A stretch of DNA of 64,000 nt from Martelella mediterranea DSM 17316 (GTDB lineage: Bacteria > Pseudomonadota > Alphaproteobacteria > Rhizobiales > Rhizobiaceae): positions 1,324,501 to 1,388,500 of the forward strand of contig NZ_CP020330.1 of NCBI RefSeq assembly GCF_002043005.1. The letters are read 5' to 3'. The notes beneath the pieces are model-generated. The model worked only from the letters and a program-made list of their open reading frames with translations, was not told where the DNA came from and made no database searches. The position numbers and the translations under genes were made by a program. Shown one piece after another: positions 1-8,256 of the stretch (positions within the stretch are counted from its first letter, which is position 1; the number at the start of each line of letters is the position of its first letter).

Positions 1-107
1 GTTCTTCCTGTTCCTAAATGTTATTTTCTGAAGTAGGATGATTCGCGCAATGGTGGTGGGTGCGGCCGCTGATCCGATGCACGAGAACGGGGTAAACGGA
101 CAAGGGA

Positions 108-1499
108 ATGGTATCACGCATTTCTATTTGGTTGGCCCGCAACACGTACCGACTCGGCGGGATTCTCGGCTATCCGCTGTTACGGCCGATCCTCTATCAT
201 CGCGTCCGGCGCGGCAAGGAGGACAGGGCGCGTCTGGGGGAGCGTCTCGGCCGCTCCAACCGGGAGAGACCGGAAGGTCCGCTCGTCTGGATACACGCAG
301 CAAGCGTGGGCGAAACGCTCGCCGTCACCTCGGTCGTCCAGAATATTCATGAATTCGGCATCTCCGTTCTGCTGACAACCGGCACGGTGACATCCGCGCG
401 CCTGGCGGCGGAGCGCTTCGGGGATACGGTCATTCATCAATACGTACCGCTGGATGCGCTGCCAGCGGTAACACGCTTTCTTGATCATTGGCGTCCTGAC
501 CTCGCCATCAATGTTGAAACCGAGGTCTGGCCGGTCACGATCGCGGAGCTCGCCAAACGCAAGATCGCGCAGGTTGTGGTCAATGGCCGAATTTCGGATC
601 GTTCATTCGACCGCTGGATGCAGCGCCGCGAACTTGCCCGCACCATGTTCTCGCGGTTTTCGCTGGTCATGGCGCAGACCGATCTTGACGCCGAGCGCTT
701 CGCCGATCTCGGGGCGCTGCATGTCTCGGTCACCGGCAATCTCAAGGTCGACCGCAGCGCGCCACCCGCCGATGATGAGGCCCTGCAGGCGCTGAAGAAC
801 GCAATCGGCGCGCGCCCGGTGTGGGCGGCGATCTCGACCTTCGACGGCGAGGAAAAGAATGCCGCCGACGTGCATGCCGCGCTCAAGGAGAGCCATCCCG
901 ACCTTCTGACCGTCATCGTTCCCCGCCATCCCGATCGCGGCGATGCGCTTGCCGCCCAGTTTTCGGCCGACGGACTTTCGGTCAAGCGTCGCTCGCTCGG
1001 CGAAAGCCCCGACGCGGAGACCGATATCTATCTCGGCGACACGATCGGGGATATGGGGCTTTATCTCCGCCTCACCGATATCGCCTTTGTCGGTCGCTCG
1101 ATGACGGCGCGCGGCGGGCAGAATCCACTGGAGCCTGCCATGCTCGGCACCGCGATCCTGACGGGCCAGCATGTTGACAATTTCCGCGATACCTATCGTC
1201 AGTTGCGCCAGCGCGGCGCGGTGCGCACCGTCGACAGTACGGAGGCTCTGCTGCAATCCGTCGATCTGCTGCTGCGGGACGAAGCCGCGCGCGAACACAT
1301 GATCGCCGCCGGCTATGCCGGGGTGCGCGACATGCGCGGCGCGCTGATCCGCACCATGAAGGGGCTGGAGCGTTATCTCGCGCCGCTCATTCTCGAGGCC
1401 CGCTTCTCCGCGCGCCCCAAGTCCGTGCCCGAAAAGAAGCGGTTGCCGATCGTTCCGGAGCGGATGCCCGAGCAGAATCTACGCAAGGCGCTGCAGTAA
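108..1499 (+). CDS. waaA: 3-deoxy-D-manno-octulosonic acid (Kdo) transferase
   Basis: WaaA (KdtA) is a membrane-associated GT30 glycosyltransferase that moves Kdo from CMP-Kdo onto lipid IVA at the cytoplasmic face of the inner membrane. The 463-residue protein opens with a short hydrophobic anchor (about residues 5-30). It carries the family's E-R-L-G segment near residues 45-48, where the proposed catalytic Glu lies, then W-I-H-A-A-S-V-G-E at 61-69 and the N-V-E-T-E-V-W-P motif near 145. The C-terminal half has the GT-B nucleotide-sugar fold, including G-G-Q-N-P-L-E-P-A. The last 30 residues are a basic, proline-rich tail. lpxK follows 175 bp downstream on the same strand, the usual rhizobial pairing. 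The upstream Shine-Dalgarno is weak, so the ATG start is supported mainly by the N-terminal anchor. Confidence 0.95.
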   Translation: MVSRISIWLARNTYRLGGILGYPLLRPILYHRVRRGKEDRARLGERLGRSNRERPEGPLVWIHAASVGETLAVTSVVQNIHEFGISVLLTTGTVTSARLAAERFGDTVIHQYVPLDALPAVTRFLDHWRPDLAINVETEVWPVTIAELAKRKIAQVVVNGRISDRSFDRWMQRRELARTMFSRFSLVMAQTDLDAERFADLGALHVSVTGNLKVDRSAPPADDEALQALKNAIGARPVWAAISTFDGEEKNAADVHAALKESHPDLLTVIVPRHPDRGDALAAQFSADGLSVKRRSLGESPDAETDIYLGDTIGDMGLYLRLTDIAFVGRSMTARGGQNPLEPAMLGTAILTGQHVDNFRDTYRQLRQRGAVRTVDSTEALLQSVDLLLRDEAAREHMIAAGYAGVRDMRGALIRTMKGLERYLAPLILEARFSARPKSVPEKKRLPIVPERMPEQNLRKALQ

Positions 1500-1674
1500 A
1501 GGTTTCCCGGGGCCGAAACGGTCAGCAAGCGGTCTCGTCGCGCGCGGCGAAATCTTCGGGAAGGGGAGCGGCCCTTCACGGCGTTGTTTGTCTGGTCTAT
1601 CTGTTGGTTGAACCGTAATGCGATTACCTGACGGAGCGCATTGCTCCGGGGTCTGACAGAGAGTTGTGCCCGAT

Positions 1675-2715
1675 ATGAAGAAAACGACACGGGCCTTCTG
1701 GTGGAAGCGCGGCCATCCCCTGAGCCTCCTTCTTCTTCCCGTCTCTTGGATTTACGCCGCTGTCGCCGGCCGCCGGATGAGGCAGGCGGCGGGCGCTCGC
1801 GTGGGCGTGCCGGTTCTGTGCGTCGGCAATTTCACCGTTGGCGGGACGGGCAAGACCCCGGTGGCCGAAGCGCTGGCGCGCGCGGCACGCAAAAGCGGTA
1901 AACGGCCAGGCTTTCTGCTGCGCGGCTATGGCGGGAAGGTCGAGGGCGCGGTGCTGGTCGATCCGCAGCGCCACGGCTTTCGCGATGTCGGCGACGAGGC
2001 GCTGATGCTGTCGCGGCTGGCGCCGGTCGCGGTCTCGCCAGCGCGGGTGGATGCGGCAGCGCTTCTGGAACAGGCGGGCGTCGATTTCATCATCATGGAT
2101 GACGGGCTGCAGAGCGGGCGGCTGAAGCCCGATTTCGCCGTGGCCGTGGTCGATGCCAAGCGCGGCTTCGGCAATGGGCGCTGCCTGCCGGCCGGTCCGC
2201 TGCGCGCGCCACTTGCGGCGCAGTTTCCGAAGGTGGATGCCGTCCTGCTGAACGGCGCGGGCGGCGCGGAGGAACAGGTGCGCAACGCTGCCCGCAAAGC
2301 CCATCGCCAAGTCGAGGTTCTGCATCAGCGGCCGGTGCCGGGCGGCGAAGACCTTGGCGGCCGGGACGTGCTGGCCTATGCCGGCATCGGCGATCCGGAG
2401 AAGTTTTTCGCAACGCTGGAAGGCCTCGGCGCGCGGGTGCGCCGGGCCGTCGCCCTTGCCGATCACCAGCCGATATCGGAGGCATTGGCCCGCTCTCTGC
2501 TGGCCAATGCCGGGACCTTGCTGCCGGTCACGACCGCAAAGGACATGGCCCGGCTTCAGGGCGGCGGCGGGCCGGCGATATCCGCGTTGCGTGAGAACAG
2601 CCGTGTGGTGGAGATTACCGCCGTTTTCGACAACCCGGCCATGCCTGCCGGCATGATCATCGCCACGCTCGATGCCTTCCGCCGCCGCGTTGAAGCGGAC
2701 CGACAAAAGCGGTGA
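1675..2715 (+). CDS. lpxK: Tetraacyldisaccharide 4'-kinase
   Basis: LpxK phosphorylates the 4' position of tetraacyldisaccharide 1-phosphate to make lipid IVA, the substrate of the upstream waaA product. The protein has an N-terminal membrane-associated helix (about residues 15-32), a Walker A motif V-G-G-T-G-K-T-P near 55-62, and the family motif D-D-G-L-Q near 142-146. The length of 346 residues is normal. I chose ATG 1675 because AGAGAG (1658-1663) lies 11 nt upstream. The in-frame GTG at 1666 is only 2 nt from that site. A 6-bp hairpin (1632-1648) sits just before the ribosome binding site. Confidence 0.94.
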   Translation: MKKTTRAFWWKRGHPLSLLLLPVSWIYAAVAGRRMRQAAGARVGVPVLCVGNFTVGGTGKTPVAEALARAARKSGKRPGFLLRGYGGKVEGAVLVDPQRHGFRDVGDEALMLSRLAPVAVSPARVDAAALLEQAGVDFIIMDDGLQSGRLKPDFAVAVVDAKRGFGNGRCLPAGPLRAPLAAQFPKVDAVLLNGAGGAEEQVRNAARKAHRQVEVLHQRPVPGGEDLGGRDVLAYAGIGDPEKFFATLEGLGARVRRAVALADHQPISEALARSLLANAGTLLPVTTAKDMARLQGGGGPAISALRENSRVVEITAVFDNPAMPAGMIIATLDAFRRRVEADRQKR

Positions 2716-2748
2716 GCCGCTCTGTCAGCAACCGGTAAATTAATTTTG

Positions 2749-3321
2749 ATGGGCAATCGGCTCAGTTTGTCTTATCCTTGGGTCTTAACCGCAATGACAT
2801 GCTGGTTGGAGACGATGAGGATACTATCCAGCGACGTGCGGCCCGCAGAGGCGGCCGACGCCGAGAAAATCGCAAGGGTGCATTGGCTGGCATGGCAGCA
2901 GGTCTATGCCGGCATCCTTCCTCACCGCGCGCTTCAGGACATGATTTCGGCCCGCAACATCGCGTGGTGGAAGAATGCCATCGCCAGCGAGGAGACGCTG
3001 CTGGTGCTGGAGGTGCAGGGCCAGCCGGTGGGCTATGCCAGCGTCGGCCTCAACCGCGTGAAGGCGCTGCCGCAGGAAGGCGAAATCTACGAGATCTATC
3101 TTCTGCCGGAATATCAGGGCCTTGGCTTCGGCCGGGTGCTGTTTGCCGAGGCGCGCCGGCTGCTCGCTTCGCTCGGCTGCAAGGGCACGATCTGCTGGTG
3201 TTTCGATGCGCTCGATCACGCCGGCACCTTCTTCACAGCTCTTGGCGGCAAGCCCTTCGCCTTTGCCGAGGAGGAGCATGGCGGCAAGGTGCTCGGCAAG
3301 GTTTCCTATATCTGGGAATAG
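2749..3321 (+). CDS. GNAT-family N-acetyltransferase
   Basis: This is a GCN5-related acetyltransferase of about 170-190 residues. The recognisable domain begins at V-R-P-A-E-A-A-D-A (about base 2836). The acetyl-CoA-binding motif A is visible as Y-L-L-P-E-Y-Q-G-L-G-F-G-R-V-L, followed by a typical C-terminal strand-helix pair. The substrate cannot be inferred. The true start is uncertain: ATG 2749, 2794 and 2815 are all in frame, none has a well-placed Shine-Dalgarno, and the residues before 2836 do not look conserved. It lies between lpxK and ppa without an obvious functional link. Confidence 0.82.
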   Translation: MGNRLSLSYPWVLTAMTCWLETMRILSSDVRPAEAADAEKIARVHWLAWQQVYAGILPHRALQDMISARNIAWWKNAIASEETLLVLEVQGQPVGYASVGLNRVKALPQEGEIYEIYLLPEYQGLGFGRVLFAEARRLLASLGCKGTICWCFDALDHAGTFFTALGGKPFAFAEEEHGGKVLGKVSYIWE

Positions 3322-3433
3322 TCATTCTTTCGCGGCCGCATCCCGATTGCCGCAACTCTTTCCGCGCGGTTGCTTTGTCGGGGCATTTTGGCTATCCAAG
3401 GCGGCGAATTCTTCCCCTTTTCTGGAGACCTAG

Positions 3434-3970
3434 ATGCGTATTGAAGCGATTGCGATCGGCAAGAACCCGCCCGATGATATCAATGTTATTGTCGAAGTCC
3501 CGCTCGGCGGCCAGCCGATCAAATACGAGATGGACAAGGACGCCGGCGTTCTGGTCGTCGACCGCTTCCTCTACACGCCGATGATGTATCCCGGCAATTA
3601 CGGCTTCGTGCCGCATACGCTCTCCGACGATGGCGATCCGATCGACGTGCTGATCTGCAATCACCGTCCGCTGATGCCGGGCTGCGTCATCAATGTCCGC
3701 CCGATCGGCGTGATGATGATGGAAGACAATTCCGGCAAGGATGAAAAGATCATCGCCGTTCCCTCGCGCGAACTCAGCGCCCGTTTCGACAAGGTCGAGA
3801 ATTTCACCGACATTCCGGAAATCCAGCTCAAGCAGATCGAGCACTTCTTCGAGCACTACAAGGATCTGGAACCCGGCAAATGGGTCAAGATCTTCGGCTG
3901 GCACGATGCTACCGAAGCCAAAAAGCTGATCGTCGAGGCGATCGAGCGCGCGAAGTCGAAGAAGGGCTGA
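3434..3970 (+). CDS. ppa: Inorganic pyrophosphatase, family I
   Basis: Ppa is the soluble cytoplasmic pyrophosphatase that hydrolyses PPi to two phosphates and drives biosynthetic reactions forward. The 178-residue length is typical of the bacterial family I enzyme. The signature D-D-G-D-P-I-D occupies residues 65-71 and holds the Mg-binding aspartates (65, 68 and 71). The substrate-binding Y-P-G-N-Y-G-F stretch lies near 52-58, and further acidic/Lys residues follow in [12 protein letters not shown] sits 6 nt before the ATG. The gene converges with homospermidine synthase, with a palindromic repeat between them. Confidence 0.97.
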   Translation: MRIEAIAIGKNPPDDINVIVEVPLGGQPIKYEMDKDAGVLVVDRFLYTPMMYPGNYGFVPHTLSDDGDPIDVLICNHRPLMPGCVINVRPIGVMMMEDNSGKDEKIIAVPSRELSARFDKVENFTDIPEIQLKQIEHFFEHYKDLEPGKWVKIFGWHDATEAKKLIVEAIERAKSKKG

Positions 3971-4020
3971 GGCATAGTCTGGCTGGTATGCTGGTGGCTC
4001 CTGCTGAGCCGGTAGCCATC

Positions 4021-4158
4021 AATCTCCCCCCTTGAGGGGGAGATGTCGCGAAAGCGACAGAGAGGGGTATCGGGCAGACGCCGCGAACTCCGAAACTGTC
4101 GAGAGGGTTCACCCCTCTCTGCCCCTGTCGGGGCATCTCCCCCTCAAGGGGGGAGATT
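4021..4158. repeat. Palindromic intergenic repeat, copy 1 (RIME-like)
   Basis: This 138-bp element is bounded by perfect 25-bp terminal inverted repeats that start AATCTCCCCCC and end GGGGGGAGATT. Inside are nested hairpins: GTCGCGAAAGCGAC, GCCCCTGTCGGGGC, and AGAGGGGT paired with ACCCCTCT. The central ~40 bp is not symmetric and gives the element an orientation. It lies between the converging ppa and hss genes, where it could stop transcription from both sides. Related copies are at 45638, 54010 and 63199. The last is this copy in reverse complement with only two differences that I can count. Confidence 0.9.
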
Positions 4159-4276
4159 GTGAGCTGCGGCGTTTCCGCCGGAGACAAAGCACGAATCTAA
4201 ACCGGATATCGGCGCGGCGAGTGTGGCGCATGGGGCCGGGGCGGGCGGCAAGGCCGCTCCCAACCCCGGTTTTTCC

Positions 4277-5722
4277 TCAGAACTGAACCAGAATATTCTT
4301 GAACTGCCACGGGTCCTTCTCGTCCTTTTTCTCCGGGAAGAAGGTCTGGCGGCCGGTGAGCGGGGTCCAGTCGGTGTAGTGGCCTTCGACCGGGCCGAGA
4401 TAGGGCATCTGGATCTCGAGGCAGCGGCGGTAGTCCATCTCGTCGGCCTCGACGATGCCGGCCTCTGGGTTTTCCAGCGCCCAGACCATGCCGGCGAGCA
4501 CCGCGGAGGTCACCTGCAGCGCCGTGGCATTCTGGTAGGGCACCAGGTTGCGGGTCTCCTCCATCGAAAGCCTGGAGCCATACCAGTAGGCATTCTTGTC
4601 GTGGCCGTAGAGCAGCACGCCGAGCTCGTCGATGCCGGTCAGGATGTCGGCTTCCTCGAGAACGAGCATTTCCTTCTGCGGCGTGCCGCCATTGCCGAAC
4701 ATTTCGTCGAGGGAAAGCACGGCGACATCGGCCGGATGGTAGGCGTAGTGGCAGGTCGGACGATAGGTGACCTTGTCCTTGTCATTGCGGACGGTGAAGA
4801 AATCGGCAATCGAGATCGACTCGTTATGGGTGACGAGGAAGCCGTATTGCGGGCCGGGCGTCGGGCACCAGCTCCTGACCCTGGTATTGGCGCCGGGCTG
4901 TTCGAGATAGATCGCGGCCTTGCAGCCCTTTCTGTGCGTCCTGGCGTTTTTCGGCATCCATTTCTCATGGGTGCCCCAGCCGAGTTCGGCCGGCTGCATG
5001 CCCTCGGCGACGAAGCCTTCCACCGACCATGTGTTCCAGAACGCATTCTGCGGGCGCAGGAATTTCGAGCGCTGGGTATCGCGTTCGGCGATGTGGATGC
5101 CCTTGACGCCGGCTTCCTTCATCAGCGCCGCCCAGCCCTCGCGGTCGTCGGCGGCGGGTTCGGCGAAGCTCACGCCGGTCTCGCGGGCGACATCGACCAG
5201 CGCCTGCTTGACGAACCAGGACACCATGCCCGGATTGGCGCCGCAGCAGGAAACGGCGGTGGTGCCGCCGGGGTTCCTGCGCTTTTCCTTGCGCACGGTC
5301 TCGCGCAGCGCGTAATTGGTGCGCTCGGCATTGCCCTGGCTTTCGTCGAAGTAGAAGCCGAGCCAGGGCTCGATCACGGTGTCGATATAGAGCACGCCGA
5401 GCGAGCGGCAGAGCTTCATCAGGTCGAGCGAGGACGTGTCGACCGACAGGTTGACGCAGAAGCCCTGGCCTTCGCCCTCGGTCAGGAGCGGCTCCAGCAG
5501 TTCCTCGTAATTGTCCCTGGTCACCGCCGCGTGGATGAAGCGCACGCCGTGATTGGCGGCGAGATTGGCGTGGGCATCGCTCGGATCGATGATGACCATG
5601 CGCGACTTGTCGAACCGGAAATGCCTTTCGATCAGCGGCAATGCGCCGCGGCCGATGGACCCGAAGCCGATCATGACGATGGGGCCGGTGATTTCGGCGT
5701 GGATCGGGAATTCCTGCTGCAT
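4277..5722 (-). CDS. hss: Homospermidine synthase
   Basis: Hss makes sym-homospermidine from two putrescine units (or spermidine plus putrescine) in an NAD-dependent reaction. Homospermidine is a characteristic polyamine of many rhizobia. The 481-residue length fits the bacterial enzyme. A Rossmann motif G-F-G-S-I-G-R-G lies near the N-terminus, and the conserved segments V-S-C-C-G-A-N-P-G-M-V-S and H-A-A-V-T-R-D-N-Y are present. Two ATGs begin the frame (5728 and 5722). AGGA lies 7 nt before the second but only 1 nt before the first, so 5722 is preferred. A GC-rich hairpin occupies the leader. No operon partner is apparent. Confidence 0.94.
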   Translation of the reverse strand: MQQEFPIHAEITGPIVMIGFGSIGRGALPLIERHFRFDKSRMVIIDPSDAHANLAANHGVRFIHAAVTRDNYEELLEPLLTEGEGQGFCVNLSVDTSSLDLMKLCRSLGVLYIDTVIEPWLGFYFDESQGNAERTNYALRETVRKEKRRNPGGTTAVSCCGANPGMVSWFVKQALVDVARETGVSFAEPAADDREGWAALMKEAGVKGIHIAERDTQRSKFLRPQNAFWNTWSVEGFVAEGMQPAELGWGTHEKWMPKNARTHRKGCKAAIYLEQPGANTRVRSWCPTPGPQYGFLVTHNESISIADFFTVRNDKDKVTYRPTCHYAYHPADVAVLSLDEMFGNGGTPQKEMLVLEEADILTGIDELGVLLYGHDKNAYWYGSRLSMEETRNLVPYQNATALQVTSAVLAGMVWALENPEAGIVEADEMDYRRCLEIQMPYLGPVEGHYTDWTPLTGRQTFFPEKKDEKDPWQFKNILVQF

Positions 5723-5776
5723 TTCCATGTCCTTCTTGTTTGTCTGGCGGGCGACCGGCGGTCATTTCCAGGCTTC

Positions 5777-5801
5777 GCGCCGACCGGTCTTCCGGTCGCG
5801 C
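5777..5801 (-). promoter_or_regulatory. Stem-loop in the hss leader
   Basis: Read on the minus strand, GCGC-GACCGG pairs with CCGGTC-GCGC around a four-base AAGA loop, with one bulged base. That is a 10-bp GC-rich stem about 50 nt before the hss start. A TTATAG-like -10 lies just upstream, so the hairpin may sit at the extreme 5' end of the mRNA. There is no U-tract, so it does not look like a terminator. A role in mRNA stability or polyamine control is only a guess. Confidence 0.45.
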
Positions 5802-5916
5802 TATAAAGCGGAATTGTGACGCGGCGATAATTGTTCCCGCGCGCAAAGCGAGATCACACCAACGCGTTCAAGTAAAGCGGATTTATGGCCGCAGTTCCAG
5901 TCGTCAATGCCGATCG

Positions 5917-6819
5917 TCAGCGCAAAAGCGTTTCGAGCCAGGCGATCAGCGCCGCGATATCGGCGTCAACCATGCCCTTGTAGGCGCGCTCGTCGGCGCT
6001 CAATCGCTGAAGCTGCGCGATCATCGCGGTCGCGATCGCCTTGCGCTCGGGATGGCGCAGAATGGCCTCGACGGGGTCCATGTAGATGCGGATGGTGAAC
6101 AGGATCGCGCCCGTTTGCGGCAGGCGCGTCAGCGTCTGGCGCTCGACCCGCATGAAATTAGCGGCGATCGGCCGGATGGGGCGGAACGGGTCTTCCGGAA
6201 GATGCTTGGAAACCGGCATGGCCAGCGCATCGGCGCCCTTGAACGACCAGTTGAAGCGCTCGGCCGGCAGGCCGGGCTTGAGATTGTCGAAGATGCGGGC
6301 TACCAGCGCGGCGTTGCGGGTGCCCACTGAGAAGCCGGGCACGTCGGCATGCACCTCGTCCATCGGCCGGCCGGCCTTTTCGGCCAGCGACCAGGAGGAA
6401 GGAAAGGCGATGAAGCCCGCCGCCAGATGCCAGCGATCCTCGCGCTTGATCAGGATCGCGAGATCGTCCTCGATCAGCATGCCGGCGGTCACAAGCGGCG
6501 GAACGGCGGGATCGTCGAGCGCAACGGTGCGGTCGAGAAAGTGCAGCCTGTCGCCATCGCGCTGGTAGATATCGCCATGGCGCGTCTCCAGGTGCCCGGC
6601 GATCAGCGCAAGCGCCTCGCAGCCGGCATCGAGGCTGTCGTCATCGGCGCGGAAAACCTCGTTGCGGCGGGTCGCCAGAAGGCGATCCTTTTCGGCGAGA
6701 TAGCGCGCGAGATCGTCGCCGGGCTCCAGCCATTTGTCGGGATCGAGCGCGGAAAGGCCGATCGAGAACGGCTTGTAGGCGCGGCCATAGGGCATCAGTC
6801 GCAGGTGCTCAGTCGCCAT
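5917..6819 (-). CDS. DUF3445 (heme-dependent oxidative N-demethylase family) protein
   Basis: This 300-residue cytoplasmic protein matches the DUF3445 family in overall pattern. Recognisable segments are the N-terminal M-P-Y-G-R-A-Y-K-P-F-S-I-G-L, the central A-F-P-S-S-W-S-L-A-E-K-A-G-R-P-M-D-E-V-H-A-D-V-P-G, and the C-terminal R-V-E-R-Q-T-L-T-R-L-P. Characterised members are heme-dependent oxidative N-demethylases that act on dimethylamine-like substrates, so a heme oxygenase role is inferred from family only. It is the last gene of the pepF-pabB-YciI operon and overlaps the YciI-like gene by 11 bp, which suggests translational coupling. The substrate is unknown. Confidence 0.82.
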   Translation of the reverse strand: MATEHLRLMPYGRAYKPFSIGLSALDPDKWLEPGDDLARYLAEKDRLLATRRNEVFRADDDSLDAGCEALALIAGHLETRHGDIYQRDGDRLHFLDRTVALDDPAVPPLVTAGMLIEDDLAILIKREDRWHLAAGFIAFPSSWSLAEKAGRPMDEVHADVPGFSVGTRNAALVARIFDNLKPGLPAERFNWSFKGADALAMPVSKHLPEDPFRPIRPIAANFMRVERQTLTRLPQTGAILFTIRIYMDPVEAILRHPERKAIATAMIAQLQRLSADERAYKGMVDADIAALIAWLETLLR

Positions 6820-7099
6820 CCTTCAGGCCTTCAAGGGAGGGCAGCGTCCGGGTGAAATTCACTTCCGTCAGCTCGAAACTGGCGACGCCCTCGGAGACGA
6901 ACGGGTCCTGCCGGCAGATTTCCTCGACCGCGGCCATCGTGCCGCGCGCCATGATCACACCGCCGGTGCGCGGCACCTTGCGGCCGGACGCGACGAAGGC
7001 GCCGGATTCATAATAGCTGTTCAGCCAGGCGATATGGCCGTCGAAGTACTTTTCGACTTCTTCCAGAGGCTGGATATAGGTGAGGGAAATCAGGATCAT
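6809..7099 (-). CDS. YciI-like small protein
   Basis: This is a 96-residue protein with the YciI fold (a dimeric alpha/beta ferredoxin-like barrel, sometimes fused to enzymes). It starts M-I-L-I-S-L-T-Y and contains H-I-A-W-L-N-S-Y-Y-E-S-G, G-G-V-I-M-A-R-G and Q-D-P-F-V-S-E-G-V-A. The H and D of this family form a proposed active-site pair (H24 and the D in D-P-F here). It begins 7 bp after pabB and overlaps the DUF3445 gene, so all are probably co-translated. The reaction is not known. Confidence 0.85.
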   Translation of the reverse strand: MILISLTYIQPLEEVEKYFDGHIAWLNSYYESGAFVASGRKVPRTGGVIMARGTMAAVEEICRQDPFVSEGVASFELTEVNFTRTLPSLEGLKDGD

Positions 7100-7106
7100 G
7101 GCAAAC

Positions 7107-8255
7107 TCACTCGGCGGCAGCGCTAAAGGGCGCGGGGGCGGCGAAACGGGCTTTCAGCAGGGCTTCCTCATATTCGCCGGCCCCCGTTGAATCGAGCACG
7201 ACGCCGCCGCCGACATTGAAAATCGCCCGCCCGTCATCGTAGAGGCTCACGGTGCGGATTGCCACATTGAACTGCATGGCCCCGTCCGGCGCGATATGGC
7301 CGATCGCCCCGCAATAGGCGCCGCGCTGGCTGCCCTCCAGCCGGTGCAGGATTTTCATCGCGGAAATCTTCGGCGCGCCGGTGATCGAGCCGCAGGGAAA
7401 CAGCGCGCGGAAGATCGCCTCGATCGTGGTGTCCGGGTGAAGCCTGGCGCGCACCTTGCTCACCATCTGATGCAGTGTCGGATAGGTCTCGATCTCGAAC
7501 AGCTTTGGCACGTGGACAGAGCCCGGCTCGGCGATCCGCGACATGTCGTTTCTGAGCAGGTCGACGATCATGCAGTTTTCGGCCAGCATCTTGTCGTCCT
7601 CGCCCATCGCCGCAATGATCGCCGCATCCTCCGCTGGAGTTCCGCCGCGCGGGGCGGTGCCCTTCATCGGATGGGTTTCGATCATGCCGTTGGCATCGGC
7701 GCGGAAGAACAGTTCCGGCGAGCGCGACAGGATGCGCGGGCCGGCGAGATCGACGAAGGTGGCATAGCGCACCGGTTGCTGTCGGGCGAGGCCGTGAAAG
7801 GCCGAGAGCGGATCGCCGCGCCAGCGCGCATGAACCGGAAAGGTCAGATTGCCCTGATAGCAATCGCCGGCCATCAGATGCGCATGCAGGCGCTCGAAAC
7901 GAGGGCGATAATCCTCAAAGCTCCAGGCGGGCCGGATGTCCGTCAGGAAGCCGGTCTCTGGCTGGAGCGCCGGCGGGGCGGCCTGCTCCGGCGCGTCGAA
8001 GACGCCGAAGCAGAGAAACGGCAGGTCCGGGCTTTCCGGCGCAAGACTTGCAAGCGCCGGTTCGAGCAGAAAGCCCGCCTCGTAGGACATATAGCCCGCC
8101 AGAAAGCGGCCGGAGGCCCTGGCCGCCTCCATCCGTTGAAGTGCAGGAATAAAGTCCTCGGCGGTTTCGGCGACGATGATATCCTCGGGCGCGCGAAAGC
8201 TGAGCATCCGGCCCGAAAGATCGTCACAGAAAACGACCTGCTGCCCGCGCGTCAT
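7107..8255 (-). CDS. pabB: Aminodeoxychorismate synthase component I
   Basis: PabB converts chorismate and ammonia to 4-amino-4-deoxychorismate, the first step towards p-aminobenzoate and folate. It normally works with the glutaminase PabA, which is not in this window. The 382-residue protein is a stand-alone chorismate-binding (anthranilate synthase I-like) domain. It shows E-T-H-P-M-K-G-T-A-P-R-G, the lysine-containing motif typical of PabB, then P-C-G-S-I-T-G-A-P-K and a C-terminal G-G-G-V-V-L-D-S motif. Unlike many proteobacterial homologues it has no fused PabC lyase domain. It follows pepF by 1 bp and precedes the YciI gene by 7 bp. Confidence 0.92.
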   Translation of the reverse strand: MTRGQQVVFCDDLSGRMLSFRAPEDIIVAETAEDFIPALQRMEAARASGRFLAGYMSYEAGFLLEPALASLAPESPDLPFLCFGVFDAPEQAAPPALQPETGFLTDIRPAWSFEDYRPRFERLHAHLMAGDCYQGNLTFPVHARWRGDPLSAFHGLARQQPVRYATFVDLAGPRILSRSPELFFRADANGMIETHPMKGTAPRGGTPAEDAAIIAAMGEDDKMLAENCMIVDLLRNDMSRIAEPGSVHVPKLFEIETYPTLHQMVSKVRARLHPDTTIEAIFRALFPCGSITGAPKISAMKILHRLEGSQRGAYCGAIGHIAPDGAMQFNVAIRTVSLYDDGRAIFNVGGGVVLDSTGAGEYEEALLKARFAAPAPFSAAAE

Positions 8256-8256
8256 C

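Noticed and set aside
1-107. End of an upstream gene before waaA
   Set aside because: All three forward frames meet stops within the first 36 bases, and too little sequence remains to identify a product.
3909-4187. Short frames encoding [19 protein letters not shown] peptides
   Set aside because: The same peptide appears at each palindromic repeat (also at 45.6, 54.0 and 63.2 kb). It is translation of the repeat, not a gene family.
4223-5806. 527-codon rightward open frame over homospermidine synthase
   Set aside because: It is antisense to a clearly recognised enzyme. Its composition (His/Asp/Arg/Gly-rich, no motifs) is that of a GC-driven shadow frame.
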